Assembly: GCA_964036195.1 (NCBI GenBank) | Contig: OZ038453.1 | Location: 26,870,352-26,934,351 of the forward strand | Source: Sphaerolaimus hirsutus | Taxonomy: Eukaryota > Nematoda > Chromadorea > Monhysterida > Sphaerolaimidae | Length of the DNA: 64,000 bases | Direction: 5' to 3' | The notes under the pieces: model-generated | The model's database searches: none | What the model was told of the DNA's origin: nothing | The model's input: only the letters and a program-made list of their open reading frames with translations | In this document: piece by piece, positions 24,708-35,800 of the stretch | How positions within the stretch are numbered: position 1 is the stretch's first letter | Layout of the letters: every line of letters starts with the position of its first letter | Translations under genes and position numbers: made by a program

Positions 24708-25054
24708 CACAGAAAAAATGGGTGTGAGGCGTCGTGAAGCGTCTTGAAGTGTCTTCAAGCCGACGCTTCCTGACGTTTCACGAAGCTGGTGGCGCTCTCC
24801 AACTCTTCACGAATATTGCCGTGAAAGCACTTCACATCACAGACACATGTGTCACCACGCTGCACAATGTTTGTGAAGTGTTTTCAATGTGTCAGCGTCG
24901 GGAAGCGCCCTTCACGAAATTGTCGGGCTTCGTGAAGCTAGGTGAAGTGAGTGGAAGACACTTCACCGAAAACTTCGTGAAGTGTGTGCTAGTGAGTGGA
25001 AGTGTCTTCACAGAGCGCACTTCCACACACTTCACGAACCCATTTTTTGCTGTG
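24708..25054. mobile_element. CACTA-like MITE
   Basis: The ends CACAGAAAAAATGGGTGTG and CCCATTTTTTGCTGTG are flanked by a 3-bp duplication TTA (24705-24707, 25055-25057). CACAG-type ends with a 3-bp duplication fit the CACTA/EnSpm group. The interior consists of GTGAAGTGT/TTCACGAAG repeats. Confidence 0.65.
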
Positions 25055-25317
25055 TTAGTTGACTATTGACCAGCTGTTAATTACGAATTGTCTTGAAATT
25101 GAACTGCGTATTACTTGATGGAAATGTAAGATAACCTTTTTTTGTGTTCCATTTTTATTTCACACTCAGTCACTAATCCAATGTGCAAACTTGTTTATTT
25201 AATCCATGCATAAAAGTGTAGATGCTGATATGTTAGGTAAAATAGTTTGACTTCTATACTCTTCTATTCTTTACACTTTGTGACTTGGTGACTTTACACC
25301 TTGCACGCGTGGTTCAC

Positions 25318-25470
25318 ATTGGAAGCGTGCCAATGATATTTAATTCACGCAATTTCTATAAAAATACATCGCTGTTATAACGTTGTAATCTTGTTTGTAG
25401 GTTAACAAAAAGCTTTTCATCATTGTACAAAAAGCGGTTGCTATAATTATCATGGTCACGCTTCCAACCT
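25318..25470. repeat. small inverted-repeat element
   Basis: TTGGAAGCGTGCCAATGAT at 25318 recurs inverted as ATCATGGTCACGCTTCCAA ending 25470. A second inverted pair built on CACATGTCCAAGTTCCTTGCG (about 25574) and GGAATTTGGACGTGTGCC (about 25785) follows. No coding sequence was seen in 25058-26200. Confidence 0.45.
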
Positions 25471-26216
25471 GAGACATAAATAGTGAGACATAAATAAAGT
25501 ATAAACTCGGCGGACTTATTGGAAGTCATTGTTCTACGGGATTTTTGTACGAGTGTGAATACTTAAACTTGGCACATGTCCAAGTTCCTTGCGTTTCATG
25601 CAATCAAGTTTAAAGACGCGCGACGCACCGTTTGCGTTCGCGTTTAAGTCAAATTCAGCGACCGCGAATTGCCGCTAATGGCGACCCACGTACTCGTTGA
25701 ATCTTGTGTTGACTTAGGTAATTCCGCAACCGTGCGTCTTTATCGTGGAAATCATGCGTCTAACTTTTTGTTAGGCAACGCAAGGAATTTGGACGTGTGC
25801 CAAATTTCATACGTACTTTTTCGGAGGAATCTATCTGGGCCGCGACGATAAGATCGGGCCTAATGCCTTACAATCCGGCTTTCTGTAACGATATGTCTAT
25901 CAAATTCATATCGTTCTCTTTTAAAAGGTCGGACTGAAAAAAATGTATCGTGAACCAAATGGAATTCGTCCATTCAAGTTCAAATTAAAAAACATACGTC
26001 ATTGGGAACCAAGGGCCGAATACCTGATTCGTTTCATGTCCGCCGAGTTTACTAAATATTTCTTATGATTGGGTGGGGGCAATCACTTAAAAAGAAGTTT
26101 ATCGAATTTCACAAAATAATGATTTTTTACTTGCTCCATTGACAGTCACGGTTTGCTGGTCATATTTATTTCAAGCGAATGCAAACCTGTAATGATAAAT
26201 GGGGGATGTTATTTGG

Positions 26217-26672
26217 GTAAAACATGTGGTCAGGTGGCAATCACAAGCCCTGTAAAGTGTAAAGTAAAGTGTCTAATGTAAAATCAATAAAGTAAAGTGT
26301 CAAATGTGAAGTTATAGGTAAAGTAAAGTGTCAAATGTAAAGTCAAATATCAATTGTCATGCAAAGTGTCAAATGTCAAGTAAATGGTCAATTGTGTATC
26401 CAAATCCTTTTTTGTATCCAAATATTATGTTTTTGTATCCAAACCTAACGTCTAAAAATAAGATTTGGATACAAAAACATAAGATTTAGATACACAATTG
26501 ACACTTTACTTTACATTTGACTTTAAATTTACACATGGCATGACAATTGACATTTGACTTGGCATTTGACTTATGTTGCATGACAATTGACATTGGACTT
26601 TACATTGGACTTTACATTTGACACTTGACTTTACACTTTACAGTGTTTGAGACCGCCCCCTGGGGGCAGTCC
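26217..26672. repeat. palindromic MITE of AAAGTGTCAAATGT units
   Basis: The left end GGCAATCACAAGCCCTGTAAA and the right end TTTACAGTGTTTGAGACCGCC are imperfect inverted repeats. The interior is a mirror of TAAAGTGTCAAATG and CATTTGACTTTAC units around a TGTATCCAAAT core. It is related to the elements at 58809, 59063, 62660 and 63546 and to the inserts within the two CAGGGTTGG hATs. Confidence 0.5.
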
Positions 26673-26676
26673 CGGC

Positions 26677-26743
26677 TAGTGATGGAAAAAGCGCCAGGCT
26701 TTCGGCGCCAAGCGCCAAAAGTCTGGCGCTTTTTCCATCACTA
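26677..26743. repeat. 67-bp hairpin made only of hAT ends
   Basis: TAGTGATGGAAAAAGCGCCAG folds onto CTGGCGCTTTTTCCATCACTA with a short GGCGCCAAGCGCC centre. It is a minimal version of the GCGCCA hAT family at 8403-10860. No convincing 8-bp target duplication flanks it. Confidence 0.6.
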
Positions 26744-27107
26744 CTCGCTCGGCATGTATATGTCAAATATAGCTAGAATATGTATATAACCAGGTGTCTA
26801 TCTCAAAATAGCGATTTTAAGGTGAGAATTGACAAAATGAATCAAGTTCAAGAGTTTAGGTTTTGAGTGAAAATTTGAAAAACTTCCTCAAAAGTGTGCT
26901 CCACGTAAATATATACCTAAATAGATAACTGTAAGAATTTCATTGGGGGAGCTCAGGGGAAAGAAGCCCAAAAATTTGCCTCGGATACATAGATAGCTGG
27001 CCGAATTGGGGGGGGGGGCAGCACAGCTCTCCCCAATTGGAGACCCCTGCAACGGGTCTACATGCCGAGCGGGTTTACATGCCTAGCGGGAGCCTAGGTG
27101 GTTTCGT

Positions 27108-28590
27108 TCACTTGTATTTCATCCTCTGCGCGGCCGCTTGCCTGTAAGCCACGCTGAAGGGGTCTAGGCTGGCGCCGGCGCCCGCCGCCCTCTTGTGCGT
27201 GCCGAAATCTGGCCAGCCGACCATGTTGAGGCCGCGCTTGCCGGGCCGGAAGTAGGTGGGCCAGCTGAAGGGGGGGGGGGGTTTGATACACCCAGGGGGT
27301 TTATTTTTTCAGAGTGAGGATTTTGAGGGGGGTTAAACGAGGGTGGTTTATTATTTCGCCATTGTGGGCCTATGTTGACTCTACTTGAGGGCCATAACGT
27401 GTCAATTTATGTTAATAGGACTATATTTTGCAGGGTTACTCCCGGATTGTAGTAATGTCAAAGGTCAAATGTCATGTAAAAAAACCTGTGAAATGTAAAA
27501 TGGCATGTAAAATGTTTTGCAGTGTCGAAAAAATCATGTAAACTGCCCTGTAACATGACGATGATTGGTAGCAAATAAAATCAAATTTGATATTTAGCTG
27601 ACATTTTACATGGATTTTGACACCTTGTATGGCATTTTACATGGCTGTTGACATATTGTATGGCATTTGACATTTTACAGGCTATTTTAAAAGCGTCTGG
27701 GAGTGGGAGCTGCACCACTTCGGCATAGACAGTCACTGCAGATACAAAAAAAGTGACAAAAATTATTCACTACAATATTTATTTTCAGTTTGGTGTATTC
27801 ACATGCTATTTTCTTGAGCAAACAAATTTTCAGTGTTCATAAAAGTTACTTCTATAAGATATTTGTCACTTTTCCTCGTCACTTTGCCTCACTTCTCACT
27901 TGCATCACTCGCCCCACCAACTTATCTCCGGCCCTCCCTGGACGCAGATATCCGGGGATATTGTACGCGGTCGCGTCGTCTTTGTTGCCCGGCATGAGCA
28001 CGTTGTGCACGTACCGCTTGCTGTCCGAGCCGCCCGACGCCGTTTCGCTGTCTGGTGCGCTCTGGGGGGGGGGGGGGTATTTAAGGGGGGGGGGGGGGCT
28101 GGCGCGTAGGTTTGCATTTGAATTGTGACTGGTTCAGTGTGAAAATGCCCGTGAAAATGAAAAATTTCACACGAAATCAGTCAAATGTTATTACATGTTG
28201 AATTTTATACTCTTTTTTTTCATAGCTTTTTTGATGGTAAAAATGGTGGCAAACGCCAGGTGTGAATAGAAAAAGGCGCTTGGGGCAGTCTCCAGTTTTT
28301 TTTCTAAAATATATCGAATTACATTCTCTTTTTGGGGCGAAAATAATAATGATGTTTTTATTTTTGTTTTTTTTGTATGTTTTTTTCACGCATTTTTAAC
28401 GCGATTTTTTGCTTTCGTAGGGTTATGAGCTCTGGTATATTTATAAGATTTTTCAAAAATCACCCTATTTTTGGAACGCTACTTAGGTGCCCATTAGAAA
28501 ACTACCTATCCTTATATTTACCTCTGCATTCACTTGGCCAGCTGCCAGGAATATCAAAGCCAGTGCCGCCATCGCGCACGTTGAAGCCAT
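27108..28590 (-). CDS. neuropeptide precursor with RP-amide type peptides (three exons)
   Basis: Exons 28590-28522, 28061-27922 and 27264-27108 join in phase. The product is about 120 aa. The first exon is a complete signal peptide (MASTCAMAALALIFLAAG) with a GTAAAT donor. The rest has prohormone-convertase style basic sites: SKR, PGYLRPGR, NWPTYFRPGKR and FGTHKR. The Gly before Arg or Lys-Arg after YLRP and YFRP predicts C-terminal amidation, giving two ...RP-amide peptides, plus a spacer peptide GLNMVGWPDFGTH. RP-amides are a known neuropeptide class in cnidarians. Exons are GC-rich. Intron 1 has G homopolymers, and the last intron donor (GTTGGT) is weak. It would act as a secreted, processed signalling peptide. 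The assignment is by layout, not by similarity search. Confidence 0.6.
27450..27700. repeat. palindromic repeat in intron 2 of the neuropeptide gene
   Basis: AATGTCATGTAAAA units on the left mirror CATTTTACATGG units on the right, as in the palindromic MITE family at 58809-59224. Next to it (27270-27350) is a G-rich fragment of the TA-flanked MITE family. Confidence 0.45.
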
Positions 28591-28737
28591 TTTTGCGCAA
28601 ATTTGCGATAAAAATGTGAGAATGCGGTAAAATGAGAAAGGGGTTACAAAGTGTGGGCATAAATGAAAGTGGAATATTTTGAGGGGGCTGAAATTTGAAT
28701 GTGGCCAGCTAAGTTAAACGAGGAACTGGGTTATCTA

Positions 28738-29038
28738 CCGTATTTAATTGAATAATTCCCTCGGGGAATTTTTTTTGTTGTCAGACTTTTTGAGGGAGAA
28801 AATGTTCAAGGGGTGGGGAATATGTCGAAGAGGTACTTATTTTTTTGTTGAAATTTGTAATCACGTTTATTTGTACTAATTTCACAAAACCTGCTGTATT
28901 AACAAAATAACATGCCATATTTGTTCAAATTGAACACAACAAAAGCCTATATGATCATATTCACAGGGGGAATTATTTTGTCCTCATTCCCCTAACAGAG
29001 GGGAATTATGCAAGAGGGAATTATTACAGCAAATATGG
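28738..29038. mobile_element. TA-flanked MITE, 301 bp
   Basis: The ends CCGTATTTAATTGAATAATT and GAATTATTACAGCAAATATGG are flanked by TA (28736-28737, 29039-29040). It is a divergent subfamily of the C-rich MITEs, with AATTCCCTC in place of the CCCC runs. Confidence 0.65.
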
Positions 29039-29097
29039 TACATCCCATGTACGTGTACATTTGCCTAATTACATGCTCATGTAAATACCGAGTTTCC

Positions 29098-29519
29098 TCG
29101 AAATACCCCCCCCTCGAAATACCCCCCCCTCGAAATGGACACTATGAACTTATAAACCCCCCCTCGAAATACCCCCCCCCCAAATTTAGTGTATAGAAAA
29201 CGTAAATGACAAAGGCTGCGGTTTGTCATCTGGGTAATGCAAAACACACGATAAAAACGATGACTCTGTTATGTGAGAACAGTGATTATACGTCTACACA
29301 CTTATACAAGTCTTTAGAGTCTTATAAATGGCGAGCGATTTTTGTTGCATTTTCGACGTATGCGTACGCGACGACAATTTAGTACTTGGTTTTCAAACAA
29401 TTTCTGGCGAAATAATAACCCCCCCCCCCTCGAAATACCCCCCCCCCTCGTTTAACCCCCCCCTCAAAATTCTCACTCTGAAAAAATAAACCCCCCAGGG
29501 GTATTTCGAGGAAATACGG
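29098..29519. mobile_element. C-rich TA-flanked MITE, 422 bp
   Basis: The ends CCGAGTTTCCTCGAAATACC and GGTATTTCGAGGAAATACGG are flanked by TA. Subterminal CCCCCCCTCGAAATA units are on both sides. Confidence 0.75.
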
Positions 29520-29623
29520 TATGAAGTTGTTTGAGCCTTTGTTGAATCGGACATTATGCCACACGTTGATTGATTGACACATTGCTTCCATTCATTGCAT
29601 GCATTTCCTCACTTCCAATATTA

Positions 29624-30037
29624 CCGTGTTACCTCGAAATACCCCCATGGGGTTTTTTTTCGCCAGCAAAATTTGAGGGGGTTAATTCGAGGGGGTTCAT
29701 TATTTCGTCAGAAATTTTCGTAAGGATCGTAGTAAAAAGTAGGCATTTGTGTACCCAATACAGGTAATAAATGTGTCCAAACGGGCTATTTTTGGACATA
29801 AAAAACTAAGATAGCTACACAAACTATTCTATGTGTAGCTGCAATGCAAATTAGCAGTAATATACATAATGCACATTGTATACATGACGTATTTATTACG
29901 TACAGGATATACATCGTTCCGAAGGGGGGGGGGGTATTTCGAGGGGGGTTTATTATTTCCCCAGTCCATTTTGAGGGGGGGGGGGTTATTCGAGGAGTGG
30001 GTAAATTCAGGGGGGGGGGATAATTCGAGGTAATACG
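29624..30037. mobile_element. C-rich TA-flanked MITE
   Basis: The ends CCGTGTTACCTCGAAATACC and GATAATTCGAGGTAATACG follow the family at 5644-6080 in reverse orientation. Its right third is shared with 55448-55570, so the tandem duplication breakpoint lies inside this element. Confidence 0.7.
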
Positions 30038-30263
30038 TTATAAAACATATTTTTAATCAGGCCATGTTAACTTGGATACAATCCATTTTGCTAATGTAGC
30101 AGATTTGGCTGGGTGCATTGACTTGACAACTGATGAGTTGACAAATGAGTTGACATAGTCAGTTTGACTGGTGTAAGCATTCAAAGGAAAGCCACAGTTC
30201 CATACACTCTGAAACGTTGTGTTTTATGTAAAAATTTGATAACATTGTATATATAAATTAGGC

Positions 30264-30682
30264 AAGGACGTAGCCAAGGGGAGGGGCTTGGGGGGTGCCC
30301 CCCCCTTCCCCGGTCGGACTCAAAAATATGCCAGAAATGGCACTTTTACGATGCGATTTTGTCGGCAGCCCAAAAATTTTTTGCGCGCGTGCGCGCATTT
30401 CGGCGCCGCACCGTGTTTTATTCATACCTACGGTTGAGGACCGAAAAATGACTCAAAATGTGTCCCGGTCGCTGTATATGTATGTAAAATACATGCAAGT
30501 ACAGCACCATTTGGCGCCAATGCCAACGCCAATGGCGCCATGGCGTGACGCTACCAATGGCGCCATTCCTTCACCACTGCGGTCAAATCTTAGCGGGGGG
30601 AGGGGGCGCCGCCCCCCCCCGTTCGCCGGGCTCCGTATACTATCCGCCCCCCCCCCCTCAAAAATCCTGGCTACGTCGCTGA
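30264..30682. repeat. repeat with GACGTAGCC / GGCTACGTC ends
   Basis: AAGGACGTAGCCAAGGGG and CCTGGCTACGTCGCTG are imperfect inverted ends around a G/C-run and GGCGCCA-rich interior. The second copy is at 56243-56643 as part of the segmental duplication. Confidence 0.5.
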
Positions 30683-31100
30683 AATTAGGGATGGTTGGTA
30701 TCTTTGAACTCAAAAATGCGCAATTTCACATGCAAATCAACAACATTTTAAGCACTATCATATTCATATGAAGTCAGAAACATTAGTTAAAATACTTTTT
30801 TGTTGTATAAACCATGAAAACTGCCCTAAATTATATTGTTGGTGATTTCCAGAAAAAATATTAGGCATATGCTTTGATATGCTCTCAGTATAGCCAAATA
30901 TTTTAGCAGCAATGTATTTTTCATTATTTCAAGGGTCACATAAACATAAATACACACATAATGGTTCACTTGCATGCAGCTAATATGGAGACATAAATAA
31001 CTGTGTCTGGAGAGTATTAAGTCACTATATTGAGTCAAAATATCATAAAGTCAGCATGAAGTCATTATGTAACATGTCGCCTAGGTAGATTCACTCAATC

Positions 31101-31319
31101 TCACACAATGTTTATCACTGGTGTTGAGATCATCCCCTTTTCACACAATGTTCTATGTTCCATTTTGATGGTATTTAATCTGTGTTCTGAGACGTGATCG
31201 GGAGTGATGCACATCAATACACCGTTTTCATCATCATCGCATTTTACGCGACGTTTAGAGTAAAAGTAAATACCCAACATGAACTCTGGATCAAATGTCA
31301 CTGGGTCATGGAATTCCAT
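31101..31319 (-). CDS. small ORF in duplicated segment, 72 aa (hypothetical)
   Basis: It opens MEFHDPVTFDPEFMLGIYF and ends at TAA. The duplicate at 57274-57056 is open over the same length with two amino-acid changes (R to G, G to S). Preservation of the frame in both copies and a protein-like composition hint at a real exon, but there is no recognised domain and no clear splice sites. Confidence 0.3.
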   Translation of the reverse strand: MEFHDPVTFDPEFMLGIYFYSKRRVKCDDDENGVLMCITPDHVSEHRLNTIKMEHRTLCEKGMISTPVINIV

Positions 31320-31886
31320 GACAAAATTTCAGTGTGGTAGAACTCAACTTTTTCACCGAACATTTATTTGTACTCATACTTTCGCACAGAATAAATTGCA
31401 GAGTTGTTAGAATTACTGAACTTTTTTAAAAGTATACGTAAACGTAAAGTATTTTTTTTACTCACCACAAAGTATAGAAAACGTAAAATACTTTTTTTTT
31501 ACTCGTACGTACGCGTAAATGTGGGTACTTTTTTGTGAGTGTAGAAACGACTATTTTTGTTCATAGAATGTGTAAAAGTGGGCACTTTTTCATACGTGTA
31601 CAGCACAACGTATGTTTTTCTATAAGCAAGTGACAGATTATATAGTTTTCAAGGTCTCTTTTTTCTAGAAGATAAAAATCAACGTTCTCCCGACTCTTTT
31701 ACCACATCCGTTGTCTCCACAACCATTTCGATTTGGTTGCGAATTTTGATATTTTTAAAGGCACTACCCCGCATATCTAAAATATTCAATGGATCCACTT
31801 CTGTAAATACATAGCAGTGTAGTTACTGTATAAATATGTCCCACATTGAATTTTCATAAATACATTTTCCGTACGCGTACGCTTTG

Positions 31887-32646
31887 TTTAAAGTACCTAC
31901 CTAGGGTAGAAGTGCCAACTTCCCAACCCTAGTCTATTTTGAAAAAGAGATTTAATTTAGATGGTTTAATTAGGTATAAGCATAAAGTTTTGACTGCGGT
32001 ATTTTAATTACTTCTGGTATTTGTGATTAGTTGTTAAGTTAAGTTGTATTACTGAGTCGAAATTGTTTAAAGAACCAACAATTTTATGTAGCAAATCATG
32101 AACGAATCCACCAAAGAAAGGCAGTCAAATTGGATGTGAGAAGTGACATTTCGGACATCATGAGCGGTGGCTCAAATGTCCAGGTTGTGAGTCCTTTGCA
32201 GCTTCACTTCCATCTACAGGCCTGGTCTTTTGGTAATTACCTTTTTATCTCATCGATGTATTTCTTATTCCAAAAGCAAAACTCCAAGTGACTGCCGTTG
32301 TCTGGTAGTCGGCGCAATTAAGTAAAAACCTATTCACATGCAGTATTGCCGAGTATACTGCTGGTGATTACAAAGGTTTTGTGGGCGCGCACGTCTTCAA
32401 AATGCCATAACACTCAATCATGTGGAGCGAAAAAGCGTCTCTAAATACTAAATATAATGAGACTATCTCCTAGTTTGCGACAAAAGTCTACTGTTTGTGT
32501 AATGGTAATGACGTAGATTATAATTAAGAAATTCCTATCTTATATTTGCTACTTATAGATAGTGTTTGTGAACTAGTGTTGGGAAAATTAAATAAAATGA
32601 AAATTTTAGGGTGTTTGCACTTGTTCAGTGCGCCTATACCCTTACA
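31887..32646 (-). repeat. 3' LTR of the giant retrotransposon
   Basis: 760 bp. Its left edge abuts TSD copy CTTTG at 31882-31886 and its right edge abuts a purine-rich tract. Confidence 0.92.
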
Positions 32647-32660
32647 TGCGGCCCCCTATG
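32647..32660 (-). promoter_or_regulatory. weak polypurine tract next to the 3' LTR
   Basis: Minus strand ATAGGGGGCCGCA directly precedes the LTR. It is short and interrupted by pyrimidines, so its role as the plus-strand primer is only suggested by its position. Confidence 0.35.
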
Positions 32661-32833
32661 CTGTCACAGGTGGCCTCACCTGTCAACTTAAGCACTATGA
32701 ATTGTGAATGAGTCTAATAATTACACTACAAGAGAACAGGCGAGATTAACAAATTACCAAATTACAAGAAAACTGACAAGCCAATATAGGATGAAGCAAT
32801 AAGCGAGTCTGATCTAAGAATAATGGGATAATG

Positions 32834-35800
32834 CTAATTTGTGCTAATTTTTAAAGTTTGATGGGCCTGTAAGCATGCTACTGTATCTTGATTGCTAAAT
32901 TCTTTGCGAGTGTCTATCAAATACCAAATGTTGACTATATGTTGTCCGGTTGTATAAGTATGTTCTAAAATCTTAAAATGCACATCATCTTTTCCATTGA
33001 TCACTCGAATTGCCATGCCTGGTGGCACTGAAACCTCAATTCCAGTGGTGATCACTTGTTTTCCTTGTGGCACCAGTACCATGGGGCACCTCGGCTTGAT
33101 TTGCAATGTGTTGTTGAAGTGGTTGGTGCACACTGCAAATGTTGTCGATGCCCGTACTGCCAGCTGGTGCGGTCTGTTTGGTGTCACAACTGGATGTGTC
33201 GTTGGCACCAGTCCCATTGTCCTCTGTCGTGGCTGTTGTTCATTTGCTGTTTCCTGTATTTCATGGATTTCTGTTTCATACTCCATGGACCCTCCACTTG
33301 GCAGTGGTGTGGCCTTCCATTTTGATGCAGTATGGCCCAGCAATTCACTGTACAATGCACCAATTTCATCATTTTCTGGCCTTTTGTTGGCTCTGATCAT
33401 TCTGATCACCTTCTTTTTGGGGTTCAATCGCAGATTGTAGCGCATTGCCCTTGGCTGGCCAGTTGGATATTTGGTCAGTACTGGCAATTCTTCATCTTCA
33501 GATGCAGATGACTCAAGTCCACCAGTCATCATGAATGGTTTTGATTGTGATGGCACACTTGGATCTGCCTGTTTTCTTGCATTTTCATTTGTTTTCGTGG
33601 CATCCTGACTGACATCAGTTGGTGGTGCCACAGCACCAGCCATTTGGTCAGGTTGCTGGGGTACTTGTTCCTCTTGCTGTACTGCTGGGTCCCCATGTCC
33701 AAATGTTGGAAAGACATCATCCCGTGGATGCCACATTTTGACCAGCATCATTGGAAACTTGATACTGGGTGAATCCGGTTCATTCCATTTCTGGAGATAC
33801 ACAGTTTTTGGTGGATCTCCTGTGAGTTTCGTGACCATGTACGGCCCAACCCACACATCTCTTGTTTTTCCAGTTTGGTCTTTGGGAATCGTAAATGACT
33901 TCTTGAGCACCAGGCAACCCAAATGGATTTTCTGCGTATCTGCGCACTTCTTGTCATGGATTGCCTTGTTGGTGTCATTTTGTTCCTGGTTCTTGGCATT
34001 TGTATAAGCCCATATGCGGCGCATATTCACCAGCAATGTATGCATGTACGTGGGGTATTGCATCATAGTCTCAAACTGTTTTGGCTTCAAATCTGCAGCC
34101 AGTGCTGTTCTTGGCAATTGTCCAAACACGCACATATACGGAGACACTCCAGTGGCTGAGTGCACTGCCATTCTGTTTGCCATTAGTGCAAAAGGCAACC
34201 AGGTGGGCCAGTCATGGTGATCTAAATCACGCATGCACGCTGCCAAGAGCCCTAGCAAACTGCGGTTGGCTCTTTCCACAATGCCATTGCTTTGTGGGTG
34301 AAATGGGGCTGTTGTGATTTTCCGAATTTGGAACAGCTTTGTGATTTCTGTGAATATTTCACCTGTGAATGAGGCGTGGCAATCTGATGTCATATATGCT
34401 GGCGCACCATATTTGCAAATCCAGTTTTCTACAAGCATCTGGGCTGCTGTCTTTGCATCAGTCCTTTCAACTGCCCAGCCATCTGCCCAACGTGAGCACC
34501 TGTCAACCACCAGAAATACATAGCTGTGGCCAGAATAACTGGTTGGCAGTTCTAAATGGTCGATGTGGATCCACTCAAAAGGCTGAAGTCTTGGCTGTGT
34601 CTCGGGCATAGGCAATCGTGTCTTTGGGACAGGGCAGTTGCGTGTTTGACAGTGTGTACATGTTTTGATGTAATTGTACACATCTCGTTGCATCTCAGGC
34701 CAGTACAGGTGCTGTGCCATTAGTGACAGTACCTTACGCGCATTCAAGTGCCCGCCGACCACTGTATCGTGATGTTCTGCCATCATTTGCATACGCAATG
34801 TTTTTGGCACAAACACACGCGTACGTTTGGCTTTTTCAGCTGGGTGAGTTGGGTTGCGCACATAAGCCAGCAAATCTGGGTAGGCAAAATGTGGCCCAAA
34901 ACACGGTTTTTCGCCTTGTTCCATCTGATGGATAATTCGTTGTGTCTCTTGGTCATGTTTCTGGGCTGATGACAGCCTGTCTCGCCAGTTGTTCAACTGG
35001 GCTGGTGTGCATTCTCCACTGTCTTGTGGTGAGCGCAGCACTGCCATGACTCTGATTGGTGCCACTTCTGGCTCTGTATTTGTAGTTTTTCTGGGTCCTT
35101 TGTATGGATCAGGAATTTCTTCATTGGGCACGTATGGTGGCAGTTTCTTCCACCATGGTCTTGGCTTTGGAATTTTGCTGTCATCCAACTCAATCTCCAT
35201 TGGTGGATTGTCAATTTTGGTCAGCAATTCGCTATCTCGTCCCGTAGGAGCTCTAGATAGAGCATCGGCCACCACATTGGTTTTCCCTGGTCTGTGTTTT
35301 ACGTCCAGATCATATCCTGCCAGTGTCAGACAGATCCTCGTGATATACTGACTATGGCCTTTTGCGTGCATCAAATATGCTAGTGCCCTGCTGTCAGTGT
35401 ACACTGTCACTTTCCTGCCCATGCAATAATGTTTGTACTTTTCCAAAATCCATGCCAATGCTTCTGCTTCTCTGATCATTGCATTAAAGTCATTGCGGTT
35501 GTCAGCAACTTGTGTTGATGCAAAGGCAATTGGTCTGATTTCTCCTGTTTCAGGTTGGCGCTGTTCTAGTACTGCGCCATATCCATGTACTGGTGGACAG
35601 GCTGCATCAACTGATATAATCAATTCCAGTTCTGGCCTGTAAAAGGCCAGCACAGGAGCTGTCACCATAGCTTTCTTGAGTGCTTCAAATGCATTCAATC
35701 TCTCTTCTGTCCATTCAAATTCAACACTTTCCTTTGTCAGTTCTACCAATGGCTTTGCGATTATTGAATAGTTCTTTATGAATCGCCTGTAAAATCCGCA

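Larger units (their letters stand above)
23989..27094. mobile_element. composite element with about 50-bp terminal inverted repeats
   Basis: The left end GCTCGCTTGGCATGTAAATC, followed by a second TTGGCATGTAGA unit, is mirrored at 27045-27094 (TCTACATGCCGAGCGGG, TTTACATGCCTAGCGGG). Just inside each end is a GGGGTCTC/GAGACCCC piece and an AGCTATCTATC unit. It encloses a hAT MITE, a CACTA-like MITE and palindromic repeats. There is no transposase ORF and the target duplication is not clear. Confidence 0.45.
29920..31398. repeat. tandem segmental duplication, copy 1 (left part)
   Basis: This sequence is collinear with 55448-57350. Copy 1 is interrupted at 31398 by the hAT-like MITE and giant retrotransposon and resumes at 55373-55447. 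Differences include scattered substitutions, a few small indels and a 452-bp MITE present only in copy 2. Confidence 0.8.
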
